Shown here piece after piece: positions 43,455-51,382 of a stretch of 64,000 nt of DNA. This DNA is from Nocardioides humi (lineage in GTDB: Bacteria > Actinomycetota > Actinomycetes > Propionibacteriales > Nocardioidaceae). Positions within the stretch are counted from its first letter, which is position 1, and every line of letters starts with the position of its first letter. Location: positions 5,022,001-5,086,000 of the forward strand of contig NZ_CP041146.1 in assembly GCF_006494775.1 (NCBI RefSeq). The letters run 5' to 3'. The notes beneath the pieces are model-generated. The model saw only the letters and a program-made list of their open reading frames with translations. It had not been told where the DNA came from and did no database searches. The translations under genes were made by a program, and so were the position numbers.

Positions 43455-44501
43455 ATGATCGAGATCTCCGGACTCACCAAGTCCTACGGCGCGACCACCG
43501 TGCTCGACGGCATCGACCTCACCGTCGCCGAGGCGCGGATCGCCGCCGTGGTGGGCCCGAGCGGTGCCGGGAAGAGCACGCTGGCCCGCTGCATCAACCT
43601 GCTGGAGCGGCCGACCAGCGGCACCATCGCGGTCAACGGCCAGGACCTGACCCGGCTCTCGCGGCGCGACCTGCGCGAGGCCCGCCGCCAGATCGGCACC
43701 GTCTTCCAGTCCGCCAACCTGCTCCGCCGGCTCACCGCCGCGCAGAACGTCGCGCTGCCCCTGCGGCACGCCGGCCTGCCCGACGCGGAGGTGCGCCGCC
43801 GGGTGGCCGACCTGCTGGAGCGGGTCGGGATGCTGCACCGCGCCAACCATTTCCCGTCGCAGCTCTCCGGCGGGCAGCGGCAGCGGATCGGCATCGCCCG
43901 TGGGCTCGCGCTGCGCCCCGCCGTGCTCCTCGCCGACGAGGCCACGTCCGGTCTCGACCCCGAGAGCACGCGCGCCATCCTCGACCTGCTCACCGAGCTC
44001 CGCGACGACCTCGGCGTCACGATCCTGGTGATCACCCACGAGATGGACGTCGTACGCGGGATCGCCGATCTGGTCGCCCAGCTCGACCACGGCCGGATCG
44101 TCGAGCAGGGCACGGTCGCCGACGTCGTACGACGCTCCGACTCGGCGCTCTCCCGCGCCCTGCTGCCGATGCCGCCCGTCCCGGAGGAGGACCGGCTGTG
44201 GCCGTGGACCGTGCGCTACGAGGACGCCGCGGTGTCACCGGTCTGGCTCGCGCAGGCCGGCCGCGAGCTCGACACCGACATCGCCGTTCTCGCGGCTCTC
44301 GTCGAGGCGGCGGGGGAGTCGCCGGTCGGGCGGCTCACCATCGGCCTCGACCCGCGGCTCGACGACCGGCGCGTGGCCGACGTGCTGCAGCGGCACGGCG
44401 TGGTCGCCGAGCCGGTCGACCGGGCGGTGCTGCGCGCGGTGCCGGCGGCCGCCGGGGCTGCCGGGACGAGCGGGACCGCCGGGACGGAGGGCGCGGCATG
44501 A
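43455..44501 (+). CDS. metN: MetN-like ABC transporter ATPase
   Basis: A 348-residue protein (MIEISGLTKSYGATTVLDGI). It has Walker A GPSGAGKST, signature LSGGQRQRIGIARGLA and Walker B VLLADEATSGLDPE. After the ATPase (from about residue 250) there is a NIL-type regulatory domain (ESPVGRLTIGLDPRLDDRRV), characteristic of methionine importers. The Ala/Gly-rich tail (AAAGAAGTSGTAGTEGAA) is extra. It overlaps metI by 4 bp. Confidence 0.9.
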   Translation: MIEISGLTKSYGATTVLDGIDLTVAEARIAAVVGPSGAGKSTLARCINLLERPTSGTIAVNGQDLTRLSRRDLREARRQIGTVFQSANLLRRLTAAQNVALPLRHAGLPDAEVRRRVADLLERVGMLHRANHFPSQLSGGQRQRIGIARGLALRPAVLLADEATSGLDPESTRAILDLLTELRDDLGVTILVITHEMDVVRGIADLVAQLDHGRIVEQGTVADVVRRSDSALSRALLPMPPVPEEDRLWPWTVRYEDAAVSPVWLAQAGRELDTDIAVLAALVEAAGESPVGRLTIGLDPRLDDRRVADVLQRHGVVAEPVDRAVLRAVPAAAGAAGTSGTAGTEGAA

Positions 44502-45169
44502 CCGTCCTGCTCGGCACGCCCTGGCCCGACGTACCGGACCTGCTGCTGCCCGCCCTCGGCGAGACCTTCCGGATGGTCGCGATCGTGATGGCGATCGTGG
44601 TCCTCCTCGGCGGGCCGCTCGGGCTGCTCATCTTCAACACCTCGCCGCTCGGGCTGTTCCCCCACCGCCCCGTGCACGTGTCGATCAGCTGGGTCGCGAA
44701 CCTCGGCCGCTCGCTGCCGTTCCTCGTCCTGATGGCGGCGGTGATCCCCGTGACGAAGCTGGTCTTCGGCACCACCATCGGCTTCCAGGCGGCGCTGATC
44801 CCGATGTCGATCGCCGGCATCGCGTTCTTCGCGCGGCTGACCGAGAACGCCGTGCGCGAGGTGCCGCGCGAGCTCCTCGACGTCGGCCTCGCCGGCGGCA
44901 GCAGCAAGCGCCAGATCGTCACCTCGATCCAGCTCCGCGAGGCGCTGCCCGGACTCGCCGCCGGGCTGACGCTCAACGTGATCGCGATGATCGAGTACTC
45001 CGCCATCGCGGGCGCCATCGGCTCCGGCGGCGTCGGCTATCTCGCCGTCAACTACGGCTACCGGCGCTTCGACGACAACATCATGATCGCCTGCATCGTG
45101 CTGCTGATCGCGCTGGTCCAGCTCATCCAGTTCTCCGGCGACCGGATCGTCCGGGCGCTCACCCACTGA
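44498..45169 (+). CDS. metI: MetI-like ABC transporter permease
   Basis: A 223-residue permease with five spans (FRMVAIVMAIVVLLGGPLGL, LPFLVLMAAVIPVTKLV, ALIPMSIAGIAFFARLTENA, ...). The EAA coupling loop is EVPRELLDVGLAGGSSKRQI. AAVNYGYRRFD-like LAVNYGYRRFDDNIM is typical of MetI. ATG 44498 overlaps the ATPase stop (ATGA). Confidence 0.92.
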   Translation: MTVLLGTPWPDVPDLLLPALGETFRMVAIVMAIVVLLGGPLGLLIFNTSPLGLFPHRPVHVSISWVANLGRSLPFLVLMAAVIPVTKLVFGTTIGFQAALIPMSIAGIAFFARLTENAVREVPRELLDVGLAGGSSKRQIVTSIQLREALPGLAAGLTLNVIAMIEYSAIAGAIGSGGVGYLAVNYGYRRFDDNIMIACIVLLIALVQLIQFSGDRIVRALTH

Positions 45170-45204
45170 GCGCTCGTCCCTGTAGTCCCTCGAAAGGAAC
45201 CGTC

Positions 45205-46137
45205 ATGTCCACCACCCAGCAGCCCGGTCGCCGTACCGCCGACGAGGGAGCCGACGCCATCGACCTCGGCGGCGCCCGCCGCCGGTGGCTCCTGCCCGCG
45301 ATCGGCGGGATCGTCGTCCTCGCCCTCGTCGTCCTCCTCGTCCTCAAGCTCTCCGGCGGCGACGAGAAGACCGTCGCCGGCAGCCACTTCGGCGACGACT
45401 TCCAGATCGCCTACCAGGCCAGCAGCGCCTCGGAGAAGGCCTTCCTCGACTACCTCAACGACGAGATCGCACCCGACTACGGCGTCACCATCGAGGGCAT
45501 CGGCATCGAGGACGGCAACCAGCTCGACCAGGCCACGGCCGACGGCAAGTACATCGCGAACATCTACCAGCACAAGCACTGGCTCAAGCAGGTCACCGAC
45601 GCCACCGGCATGGAGCTGACCGCCCTCGGCGAGGTCTTCCAGTGGTCGTACTCCGTGTACTCCACCAAGCACGCCTCCCTCGACGAGCTCCCGCAGGGCG
45701 CCACCATCGCGCTCCTCAACGACCCCGCGAACACCGCGCAGGCGCTGTGGATCCTCGAGCGCGCCGGCAAGCTCACCTTCAAGGACGGCGTCGACCCGTG
45801 GGCGGCCACCGAGCAGGACATCGCCGACAACATCGGCGGCTACAGGTTCACCTACATGGAGTACGGCGCCGGGCCCCGCACCCTCGACTCCGTCGACGCC
45901 GTCATCGACTACAACATGTCCTTCGTCGACGCCGGCACCCCCGAGAGGTACCGCATCTACGAGCCCGACGCCCCCAAGGAGTTCGCCGGCCAGCTCGTCG
46001 TCGGCACCGCCTACCTCGACGACCCGCAGGTCGAGAAGCTCAAGAAGGTCTTCTTCGACGAGCGGGTCCAGCCGTACCTCTCCGACAACACCGACCCGAA
46101 CCTCTCGGGCCAGCTGGCTCCGGTCTCGGCGGACTGA
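45205..46137 (+). CDS. metQ: MetQ/NlpA-like binding protein, membrane-anchored
   Basis: A 310-residue protein. A charged 28-residue N-terminus and one span (WLLPAIGGIVVLALVVLLVL, about residues 29-48) precede an NLPA-family binding domain (FQIAYQASSASEKAFLDYLN, ANIYQHKHWLKQVT, ATIALLNDPANTAQALWILE). The usual lipobox cysteine is absent, so it is apparently held by an uncleaved N-terminal helix. AAAGGAA precedes the ATG. Methionine or a related substrate is inferred from the family. Confidence 0.88.
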   Translation: MSTTQQPGRRTADEGADAIDLGGARRRWLLPAIGGIVVLALVVLLVLKLSGGDEKTVAGSHFGDDFQIAYQASSASEKAFLDYLNDEIAPDYGVTIEGIGIEDGNQLDQATADGKYIANIYQHKHWLKQVTDATGMELTALGEVFQWSYSVYSTKHASLDELPQGATIALLNDPANTAQALWILERAGKLTFKDGVDPWAATEQDIADNIGGYRFTYMEYGAGPRTLDSVDAVIDYNMSFVDAGTPERYRIYEPDAPKEFAGQLVVGTAYLDDPQVEKLKKVFFDERVQPYLSDNTDPNLSGQLAPVSAD

Positions 46138-46149
46138 TCCTGCGCCGCG

Positions 46150-46202
46150 CCCCGTGCGGATTCGTCGTGGATCAGGGTGATCGACGACAGATCCGCATGG
46201 GG
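46150..46202. terminator. Hairpin between convergent genes
   Basis: CCCCGTGCGGATTCGTCG (46150-46167) pairs, with a few mismatches, with the segment ending GATCCGCATGGGG at 46202. It lies between metQ and the convergent gene at 46209, so a bidirectional terminator is likely. Confidence 0.6.
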
Positions 46203-46208
46203 TGCGGT

Positions 46209-47084
46209 TCAGCTCTGGGTCGACAGCAGCCGCTCGCACTCCTCGATCAGCCGGTCCCTGAGCGGGGCGCCCCGCTCCGCGAACCCGCGCTGCGCCTCGA
46301 CGTACTCCGCCTTCCCCTCGGCCGTCTCGATCCGGACCGGATCGAACCCCAGGTCGGCCAGGTCGTACGGCGCCGCCCGCATGTCCATCACCCGGATGTC
46401 CCAGGCCAGCTCGAAGCAGTCCGCGACGAGGTCGGAGTCGATCATGGGCGAGAGCCGGAAAGCGTGCTTGTAGAGGTCCATGCCGGCGTGCAGGCAGGCG
46501 GGCTGCTCGAAGGCGGGCCGGTCGTCGCGACCGGGGTGCAGCGTGTTCAGTCCACGTGCCGGGGGAGTGAAGAACCGGTAGGCGTCGAAGTGGGAGCAGG
46601 CGATCCGGTGCCCCTCGACGACGGCGTCGGTGCCGGCGGGTCCGAGGCGCAGCGGCCAGTCGGCGTGGCGGGTCTCGTCCTCGGCGAGGCGGTAGACCAT
46701 GGCCCACTCGTGGAGGCCGAAGCAGCCGAAGTGGGGCGCGCGCCGGGCGGTGGCGGTGAGCAGCGCGTGCAGCGACGAGATCAACCGCCGCTGCGACAAG
46801 ACATACGACAACTCGACGGCGCCGTCCGCGCCGTACCCCTTGAGCCCGGCGTACTCGGGGGCCGACTCCAGCACGACCCCGAAGCCCGGATGCCAGCGGC
46901 GCAGCTGGGCCGGGCGGTAGGAGTAGTAGGTGAACAGGAAGTCGAACACCGGGTGCTTCACGTGCGCCTCGCGGCGGGCGAGGTGCGGGGCGACGTAGGC
47001 GTCGATGCGCGCGGCATGGGCGGCCGCCCGCTCCCGCCACCGCTGCTCCGCGGCGACCTGCCCCTTCCCGACCGGCACTGTCAC
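46209..47084 (-). CDS. Conserved protein often annotated as 3-methyladenine DNA glycosylase
   Basis: A 291-residue protein (MTVPVGKGQVAAEQRWRERA). Recognisable segments are HPVFDFLFTYYSYRPAQLRR, HFGCFGLHEWAMVYR, HSDHYRFF-like ACSHFDAYRFFTP and GMDLYKHAFRLSP. Actinobacterial homologues are commonly labelled 3-methyladenine glycosylase, but I see no HhH-GPD or other proven glycosylase motif, so the activity is unproven. The many conserved His/Asp/Tyr residues suggest a metal enzyme instead. It is monocistronic. Confidence 0.7.
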   Translation of the reverse strand: MTVPVGKGQVAAEQRWRERAAAHAARIDAYVAPHLARREAHVKHPVFDFLFTYYSYRPAQLRRWHPGFGVVLESAPEYAGLKGYGADGAVELSYVLSQRRLISSLHALLTATARRAPHFGCFGLHEWAMVYRLAEDETRHADWPLRLGPAGTDAVVEGHRIACSHFDAYRFFTPPARGLNTLHPGRDDRPAFEQPACLHAGMDLYKHAFRLSPMIDSDLVADCFELAWDIRVMDMRAAPYDLADLGFDPVRIETAEGKAEYVEAQRGFAERGAPLRDRLIEECERLLSTQS

Positions 47085-47104
47085 GACCCACCAGCCTAGG
47101 TCGA

Positions 47105-47116
47105 TAGGCTCGCCGC
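47105..47116 (+). promoter_or_regulatory. Leaderless-type -10 for the FAH-gltX-CPBP operon
   Basis: TAGGCT (47105-47110) ends 6 nt before GTG 47117. Confidence 0.45.
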
Positions 47117-47944
47117 GTGCGCATCGTCAGATTCACGACCAGCCAAGAGATCGGACAGGGTGAGCCGTCGTACGGCGTACTGGTAGGCGACCTCGACGAG
47201 TACGGCCAGCCCGGCGACGACGCGGTGATCGTCGGCCTCGCGGGCGACCCGCTCTACGTCGGCATCAAGCTGCTCGAGAAGGAGCACCGGCTGGAGGACG
47301 TGCGCCTGCTCGCGCCGGTCCTGCCGCGCAGCAAGGTGGTCGGCATCGGCCGCAACTACGCGGCGCACGCGGCCGAGCTCGGCAACGACGTCCCCGACGA
47401 GCCGCTGATGTTCCTCAAGCCGAACACGAGCGTCATCGGGCCCGACGACGCGATCCTCTACCCGCGCCAGACCCGGGACCTGCAGTACGAGGGCGAGCTC
47501 GCCGTGGTCATCGGCCGGATCTGCCGCGATGTCCCCGCCGAGCAGGCGACCGACGTCATCCACGGCTACACGCTCGCCAACGACGTCACCGCGCGCGACC
47601 TGCAGCGCTCCGACGGGCAGTTCACCCGCGCCAAGGGCTTCGACTCGTTCTGCCCGCTGGGCCCGTGGATCGAGACCGATCTGGACCCGAACGACTTCGC
47701 CGAGGGCCGGCGGGTGCAGACCTTCCTCAACGGCGACGTCGTCCAGGACGGTACGACGGCCGACATGGTCTTCGACGTCCCCGCCCTCGTCGCCCACGTC
47801 TCCAGCGTGATGACGCTGCTGCCCGGCGACGTCATCCTCACCGGCACCCCCGAGGGCGTCGGCCCGATGCAGGTCGGCGACGAGGTGGAAGTCTCGATCG
47901 ACGGCCTCGGAACCCTCACGAACAAGGTGGAAGCACGCGCATGA
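47117..47944 (+). CDS. Fumarylacetoacetate hydrolase family protein
   Basis: A 275-residue protein ([20 protein letters not shown]). FAH motifs are [28 protein letters not shown], the metal-binding acids in [11 protein letters not shown] and [12 protein letters not shown], and [16 protein letters not shown]. It hydrolyses or decarboxylates a 2-oxo/acylpyruvate type substrate. It overlaps gltX by 4 bp, a neighbourhood that recurs in actinobacteria for unknown reasons. Confidence 0.92.
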   Translation: MRIVRFTTSQEIGQGEPSYGVLVGDLDEYGQPGDDAVIVGLAGDPLYVGIKLLEKEHRLEDVRLLAPVLPRSKVVGIGRNYAAHAAELGNDVPDEPLMFLKPNTSVIGPDDAILYPRQTRDLQYEGELAVVIGRICRDVPAEQATDVIHGYTLANDVTARDLQRSDGQFTRAKGFDSFCPLGPWIETDLDPNDFAEGRRVQTFLNGDVVQDGTTADMVFDVPALVAHVSSVMTLLPGDVILTGTPEGVGPMQVGDEVEVSIDGLGTLTNKVEARA

Positions 47945-49416
47945 GCACCCCCGGCAGCCCGGTCCGCGTCCGGATGGCCCCGTCCCCGACCGGCAGCCCT
48001 CATGTCGGCCTGGTCCGCACCGCCCTCTTCAACTGGGCGTTCGCGCGCCACCACGGCGGCACCTTCGTCTTCCGCATCGAGGACACCGACAAGGAGCGCA
48101 GCACCGACGAGTCGCTCGGCTCGATCATCGACCTGATGCGCTGGCTCGGCCTCGACTGGGACGAGGGCCCGGGCGTGGACGGCCCGTTCGCGCCCTACCA
48201 GCAGAGCGAGCGAGGCGACCTCTACGCCGACGCGCTGGCCCGGCTCAGGGAGAGCCGCTTCACCTACGACTGCTACTGCACCACCGAGGAGGCGACGGCG
48301 CGCCGCAAGGCCGCCGGCTCCAAGGTGCAGGGGTACGACGGCTTCTGCCGTGAGCTCAGCGCCGATCAGGTCGCGGCGTTCGAGGCCGAGGGCCGGCAGC
48401 CCGTCGTACGCTTCCGGATGCCCGACGGCACCATCACCTGGCACGACCTGGTCCGCGGCGAGGTCAGCTTCGAGACCGAGTTCGTGCCCGACTACGCGCT
48501 GTGCCGCGCCAACGGCGACCCGCTCTACACCCTGGTCAACCCGGTCGACGACGCGCTGATGGAGATCACCCACGTGCTGCGCGGCGAGGACCTCCTGTCC
48601 AGCACCCCGCGTCAGATCGCGCTCTACGAGGCGCTGAAGGAGATCGGCATCGCCAAGGCGACGCCGGCGTTCGGCCACCTGCCCTACGTCATGGGCGAGG
48701 GCAACAAGAAGCTCTCCAAGCGCGACCCCGAGGCGCACGCCCTGGCCTATCGCGACCAGGGCTACCTGCCCGAGGGGCTGCTCAACTACCTCGCCCTGCT
48801 GGGCTGGGCGATCGCCGCGGACCGCGACGTCTTCGACCTCGAGGAGATGGTCGAGGCCTTCGACATCTCCGACGTCGTCCCGAACCCGGCGCGCTTCGAC
48901 CTCAAGAAGTGCGACGCCATCAACGCCGCCCACATGCGCCGGCTCTCGACCGACGAGATCACCCACCGCGCGCTGCCCTTCCTCAAGCGCGACGGCGTCG
49001 TGTCCGACCCGGTCACCGACGCCGACGCCCAGCTGCTGGAGCTGGCGATGCCGCTGGTGGCCGAGCGGATCAACAAGCTCACCGAGGCCAGCGCCATGCT
49101 CGGGTTCCTGTTCGTCGACGAGGCGGCCTTCGAGGTCGACCCCGAGGACGCCGCGAAGCAGCTCGGCGAGACCGGGCGCCCGGTCGTCCAGGCCGCGTAC
49201 GACGCGCTGGCGGGCCTCGCGACCTGGTCCACCGACGCGATCCAGACCGCGCTGCAGGAGGCCCTCGTGGACGGGCTCGGCCTCAAGCCGCGCAACGCCT
49301 TCGGGCCGGTCCGGGTCGCCGTCACCGGCAAGCGGGTCTCCCCGCCGCTGTTCGAGTCGCTGGAGCTCCTCGGCCGCGACCGCAGCCTGGGGCGGCTGCA
49401 GCGTGCCCTCGGCTGA
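47941..49416 (+). CDS. gltX: Glutamyl-tRNA synthetase
   Basis: A 491-residue class-I synthetase ([20 protein letters not shown]). The HIGH-like motif is SPTGSPHVG and the second is KLSKRD (KMSKS equivalent). EDTDKERS and the acceptor-binding [16 protein letters not shown] are typical. In actinobacteria it charges both tRNA-Glu and tRNA-Gln, with Glu-tRNA-Gln then amidated by GatCAB. tRNA-Gln and tRNA-Glu genes follow within 1.3 kb. It overlaps both neighbours. Confidence 0.95.
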   Translation: MSTPGSPVRVRMAPSPTGSPHVGLVRTALFNWAFARHHGGTFVFRIEDTDKERSTDESLGSIIDLMRWLGLDWDEGPGVDGPFAPYQQSERGDLYADALARLRESRFTYDCYCTTEEATARRKAAGSKVQGYDGFCRELSADQVAAFEAEGRQPVVRFRMPDGTITWHDLVRGEVSFETEFVPDYALCRANGDPLYTLVNPVDDALMEITHVLRGEDLLSSTPRQIALYEALKEIGIAKATPAFGHLPYVMGEGNKKLSKRDPEAHALAYRDQGYLPEGLLNYLALLGWAIAADRDVFDLEEMVEAFDISDVVPNPARFDLKKCDAINAAHMRRLSTDEITHRALPFLKRDGVVSDPVTDADAQLLELAMPLVAERINKLTEASAMLGFLFVDEAAFEVDPEDAAKQLGETGRPVVQAAYDALAGLATWSTDAIQTALQEALVDGLGLKPRNAFGPVRVAVTGKRVSPPLFESLELLGRDRSLGRLQRALG

Positions 49417-50395
49417 GAGCGTCCCCGCACCGACCGGGCTGCGGTACGACGAGCTCCACCGCCGCGGCCCGGCCGGCCCCTGGCGCCCGCTCGTCGGCAT
49501 CCCGCTGCTGGTGGTGATCTTCTTCGCCTCCCAGCTGGTGCTGAGCATCGTGGTCACCCTCGTCCTCGTCGCCGGCGGCGACTCGACCGAGCAGGCGATC
49601 GACAAGCTCACCGGCGACCTCGCCACCCCGTCGTTCCTGGCGCTGGTCAACCTCGGCTGGGCCGCGGCCATCCCCGCCGTCTGGGCGGTCGCGCGGCTGC
49701 TGCACGGCCAGACGCCCGGGTGGGTCACCTCGGTCACCGGCGCCCTGCGCTGGCGCTGGTTCCTGGTCTGCCTCGGCCTCGCCCTGGTCGCCCTCGGCAT
49801 CACCGTCGCGGTCTCCACGGTGCTGCCGGACCAGGGCGCGGGCAGCATCGAGACCGACGGCACGCTGAACCCGTGGACCTCCACCGTGCGCGACTTCCTG
49901 CTCGTGATCGTGCTGCTGACCCCGCTGCAGGCGGCAGGGGAGGAGTACGTGTTCCGGGGGTACCTCGCGCAGGCGTTCGGCGGCCTCACCGCCCGGCTCG
50001 GGAGCCGGGTGGCGGCGGGCGTGGCGGTCGTCGTACCGGCGCTGCTGTTCGCGCTCGCCCACGGTCTCGGCCAGGACCTGCCGATCTTCTTCGACCGGTT
50101 CGCCTTCGGGCTCGTCGCCGGACTCCTCGTCGTGCTCACCGGCGGCCTCGAGGCGGGCATCGCGATGCACGTCCTCAACAACTTCCTGGCCTTCGGCCTG
50201 GCCCTCGCGTTCAGTGACATGACCGAGGCCCTCAACCCCACCGGCGGCACCTGGTGGGCGGTCCCGGTCACCCTCGTGCAGTCGGTCAGCTATCTCGTCC
50301 TGGCCGTCGGGGCGGCCCGCCGGCTGGGTGTCGCGCACCGCACCGGTACGACGCCGGGCGGGGCCATTTTGGAGGCGCGGCGCGGGCTTGTGTAA
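49403..50395 (+). CDS. CPBP-family intramembrane metalloprotease-like protein
   Basis: A 330-residue membrane protein (GTG start) with about eight spans. The Abi/CPBP motifs are present: [10 protein letters not shown] (EE-x3-R), [10 protein letters not shown] (His) and HVLNNFL (H-x3-N). They form the active site of glutamic/metallo intramembrane proteases such as Rce1. The target is unknown. It overlaps gltX by 14 bp. The promoter of the tRNA genes lies in its last codons. Confidence 0.9.
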   Translation: MPSAESVPAPTGLRYDELHRRGPAGPWRPLVGIPLLVVIFFASQLVLSIVVTLVLVAGGDSTEQAIDKLTGDLATPSFLALVNLGWAAAIPAVWAVARLLHGQTPGWVTSVTGALRWRWFLVCLGLALVALGITVAVSTVLPDQGAGSIETDGTLNPWTSTVRDFLLVIVLLTPLQAAGEEYVFRGYLAQAFGGLTARLGSRVAAGVAVVVPALLFALAHGLGQDLPIFFDRFAFGLVAGLLVVLTGGLEAGIAMHVLNNFLAFGLALAFSDMTEALNPTGGTWWAVPVTLVQSVSYLVLAVGAARRLGVAHRTGTTPGGAILEARRGLV

Positions 50396-50398
50396 TGT
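50369..50398 (+). promoter_or_regulatory. Predicted promoter of the tRNA genes
   Basis: TTGGAG (50369-50374) and TAATGT (50393-50398) separated by 18 nt, overlapping the end of the CPBP gene, about 40 nt before tRNA-Gln. Confidence 0.5.
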
Positions 50399-50441
50399 TT
50401 CCCGTCGGTCCGGTCCTCCGGGATCCGGGCCGGAGATGCAG

Positions 50442-50513
50442 TGGTCTATGGTGTAATTGGCAGCACGACTGGTTCTGGTCCAGTTAGTCTAGGTTCGAGT
50501 CCTAGTAGACCAG
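50442..50513 (+). tRNA. tRNA-Gln (anticodon CTG)
   Basis: The acceptor stem TGGTCTA (50442-50448) pairs perfectly with TAGACCA (50506-50512), with discriminator G. The anticodon stem-loop is ACTGG-TTCTGGT-CCAGT with CTG in the loop. The T loop is GGTTCGAGTCC. CCA is not encoded. Confidence 0.95.
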
Positions 50514-50605
50514 CGAGTTCTCGCAGGAAGGCCGAAGCAGACGCCGATTTGGCGCTGACGAGGCCGGATCGCTAGAGTTCCGCAGGTTGCTCGCAAGAGC
50601 GACAT

Positions 50606-50677
50606 GCCCCCGTTGTGTAGCGGCCTAGCACGCCTGCCTCTCACGCAGGTAGCGCCGGTTCGAATCCGGTCGGGGTA
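50606..50677 (+). tRNA. tRNA-Glu (anticodon CTC), acceptor stem one base short
   Basis: The anticodon arm CCTGC-CTCTCAC-GCAGG gives CTC, and the T loop GGTTCGAATCC is normal. The 5' acceptor strand GCCCCCG (50606-50612) faces CGGGGTA at the 3' end. With one more G in the run at 50672-50675 the stem would be fully paired, so a base is probably missing from the sequence. Confidence 0.92.
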
Positions 50678-50686
50678 CACAGGGAG

Positions 50687-50720
50687 ACGGGCTCCGATCA
50701 GCAGGCTGATCGGAGCCCGT
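50687..50720 (+). terminator. Terminator after tRNA-Glu
   Basis: ACGGGCTCCGATCAGC (50687-50702) pairs perfectly with GCTGATCGGAGCCCGT (50705-50720), a 16-bp stem with a 2-nt gap, followed by TCCTCGTTCT. It can also serve the convergent response-regulator gene. Confidence 0.85.
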
Positions 50721-50749
50721 TCCTCGTTCTCACCGCGCTCGGCGCGCTC

Positions 50750-51382
50750 CTAGTCGCTCAGTCCGGCCTCCCGGGCGCGGAGCATCGCGTCGGTGCGGTC
50801 GGCCGCCTGGAGCTTGCCGATGACATTGGACACGTAGTTGCGGACGGTCTTGGGCGAGAGGAAGAGCCGGCGGCCGATCTCGGCGTTGGTGAGGCCCTGG
50901 GCGATCAGGCCGAGGATCTCGGTCTCGCGGGCGCTCAGGTCGCCGAAGGTCCTGCGCGAGGAGGCCGATGCGGCGATCAGCCGCTCGGCGATGCCCGCGG
51001 AGAAGACGGCGCCGCCGACGGCGACGGTCCGGATCGCGGCGACGATCTGGGCCGGCTCGGCGTCCTTGAGCAGGTAGCCCTTCGCGCCGGCCCGGACCGC
51101 GGAGAAGACGTGCTCGTCGTCGAGCATGGTGAGGATCAGGACGCGCAGACTGGGTGCGCGCGCGGCGAGCTCCCGGGTCAGGCCGAGGCCGTCCATCCCG
51201 GGCAGGTTGAGGTCCACCACGGCGACGTCGGGCAGGGTGTCGGCGAGGATGTCGAGCGCCTCCTCCGCGGTGCCGACATCGGCCACGACCTCCAGGTCGT
51301 CCTCGAGATCGATGCGGGTCCTTAGCCCGAGCCGGAACGTCGGGTGGTCCTCGACCAGCATGATCGCGACAGGCTCGCTCAC
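50750..51382 (-). CDS. NarL/FixJ-type response regulator
   Basis: A 210-residue protein from GTG 51382 (VSEPVAIMLVEDHPTFRLGL). Receiver domain with Asp57 in VAVVDLNLPG, and conserved Thr (LILTMLD) and Lys (KGYLLKDAEP). The LuxR HTH is LSARETEILGLIAQGLTNAE plus LSPKTVRNYVSNVI. Its start overlaps the stop of the histidine kinase (GTGA), so they form a two-component pair. Confidence 0.93.
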   Translation of the reverse strand: MSEPVAIMLVEDHPTFRLGLRTRIDLEDDLEVVADVGTAEEALDILADTLPDVAVVDLNLPGMDGLGLTRELAARAPSLRVLILTMLDDEHVFSAVRAGAKGYLLKDAEPAQIVAAIRTVAVGGAVFSAGIAERLIAASASSRRTFGDLSARETEILGLIAQGLTNAEIGRRLFLSPKTVRNYVSNVIGKLQAADRTDAMLRAREAGLSD

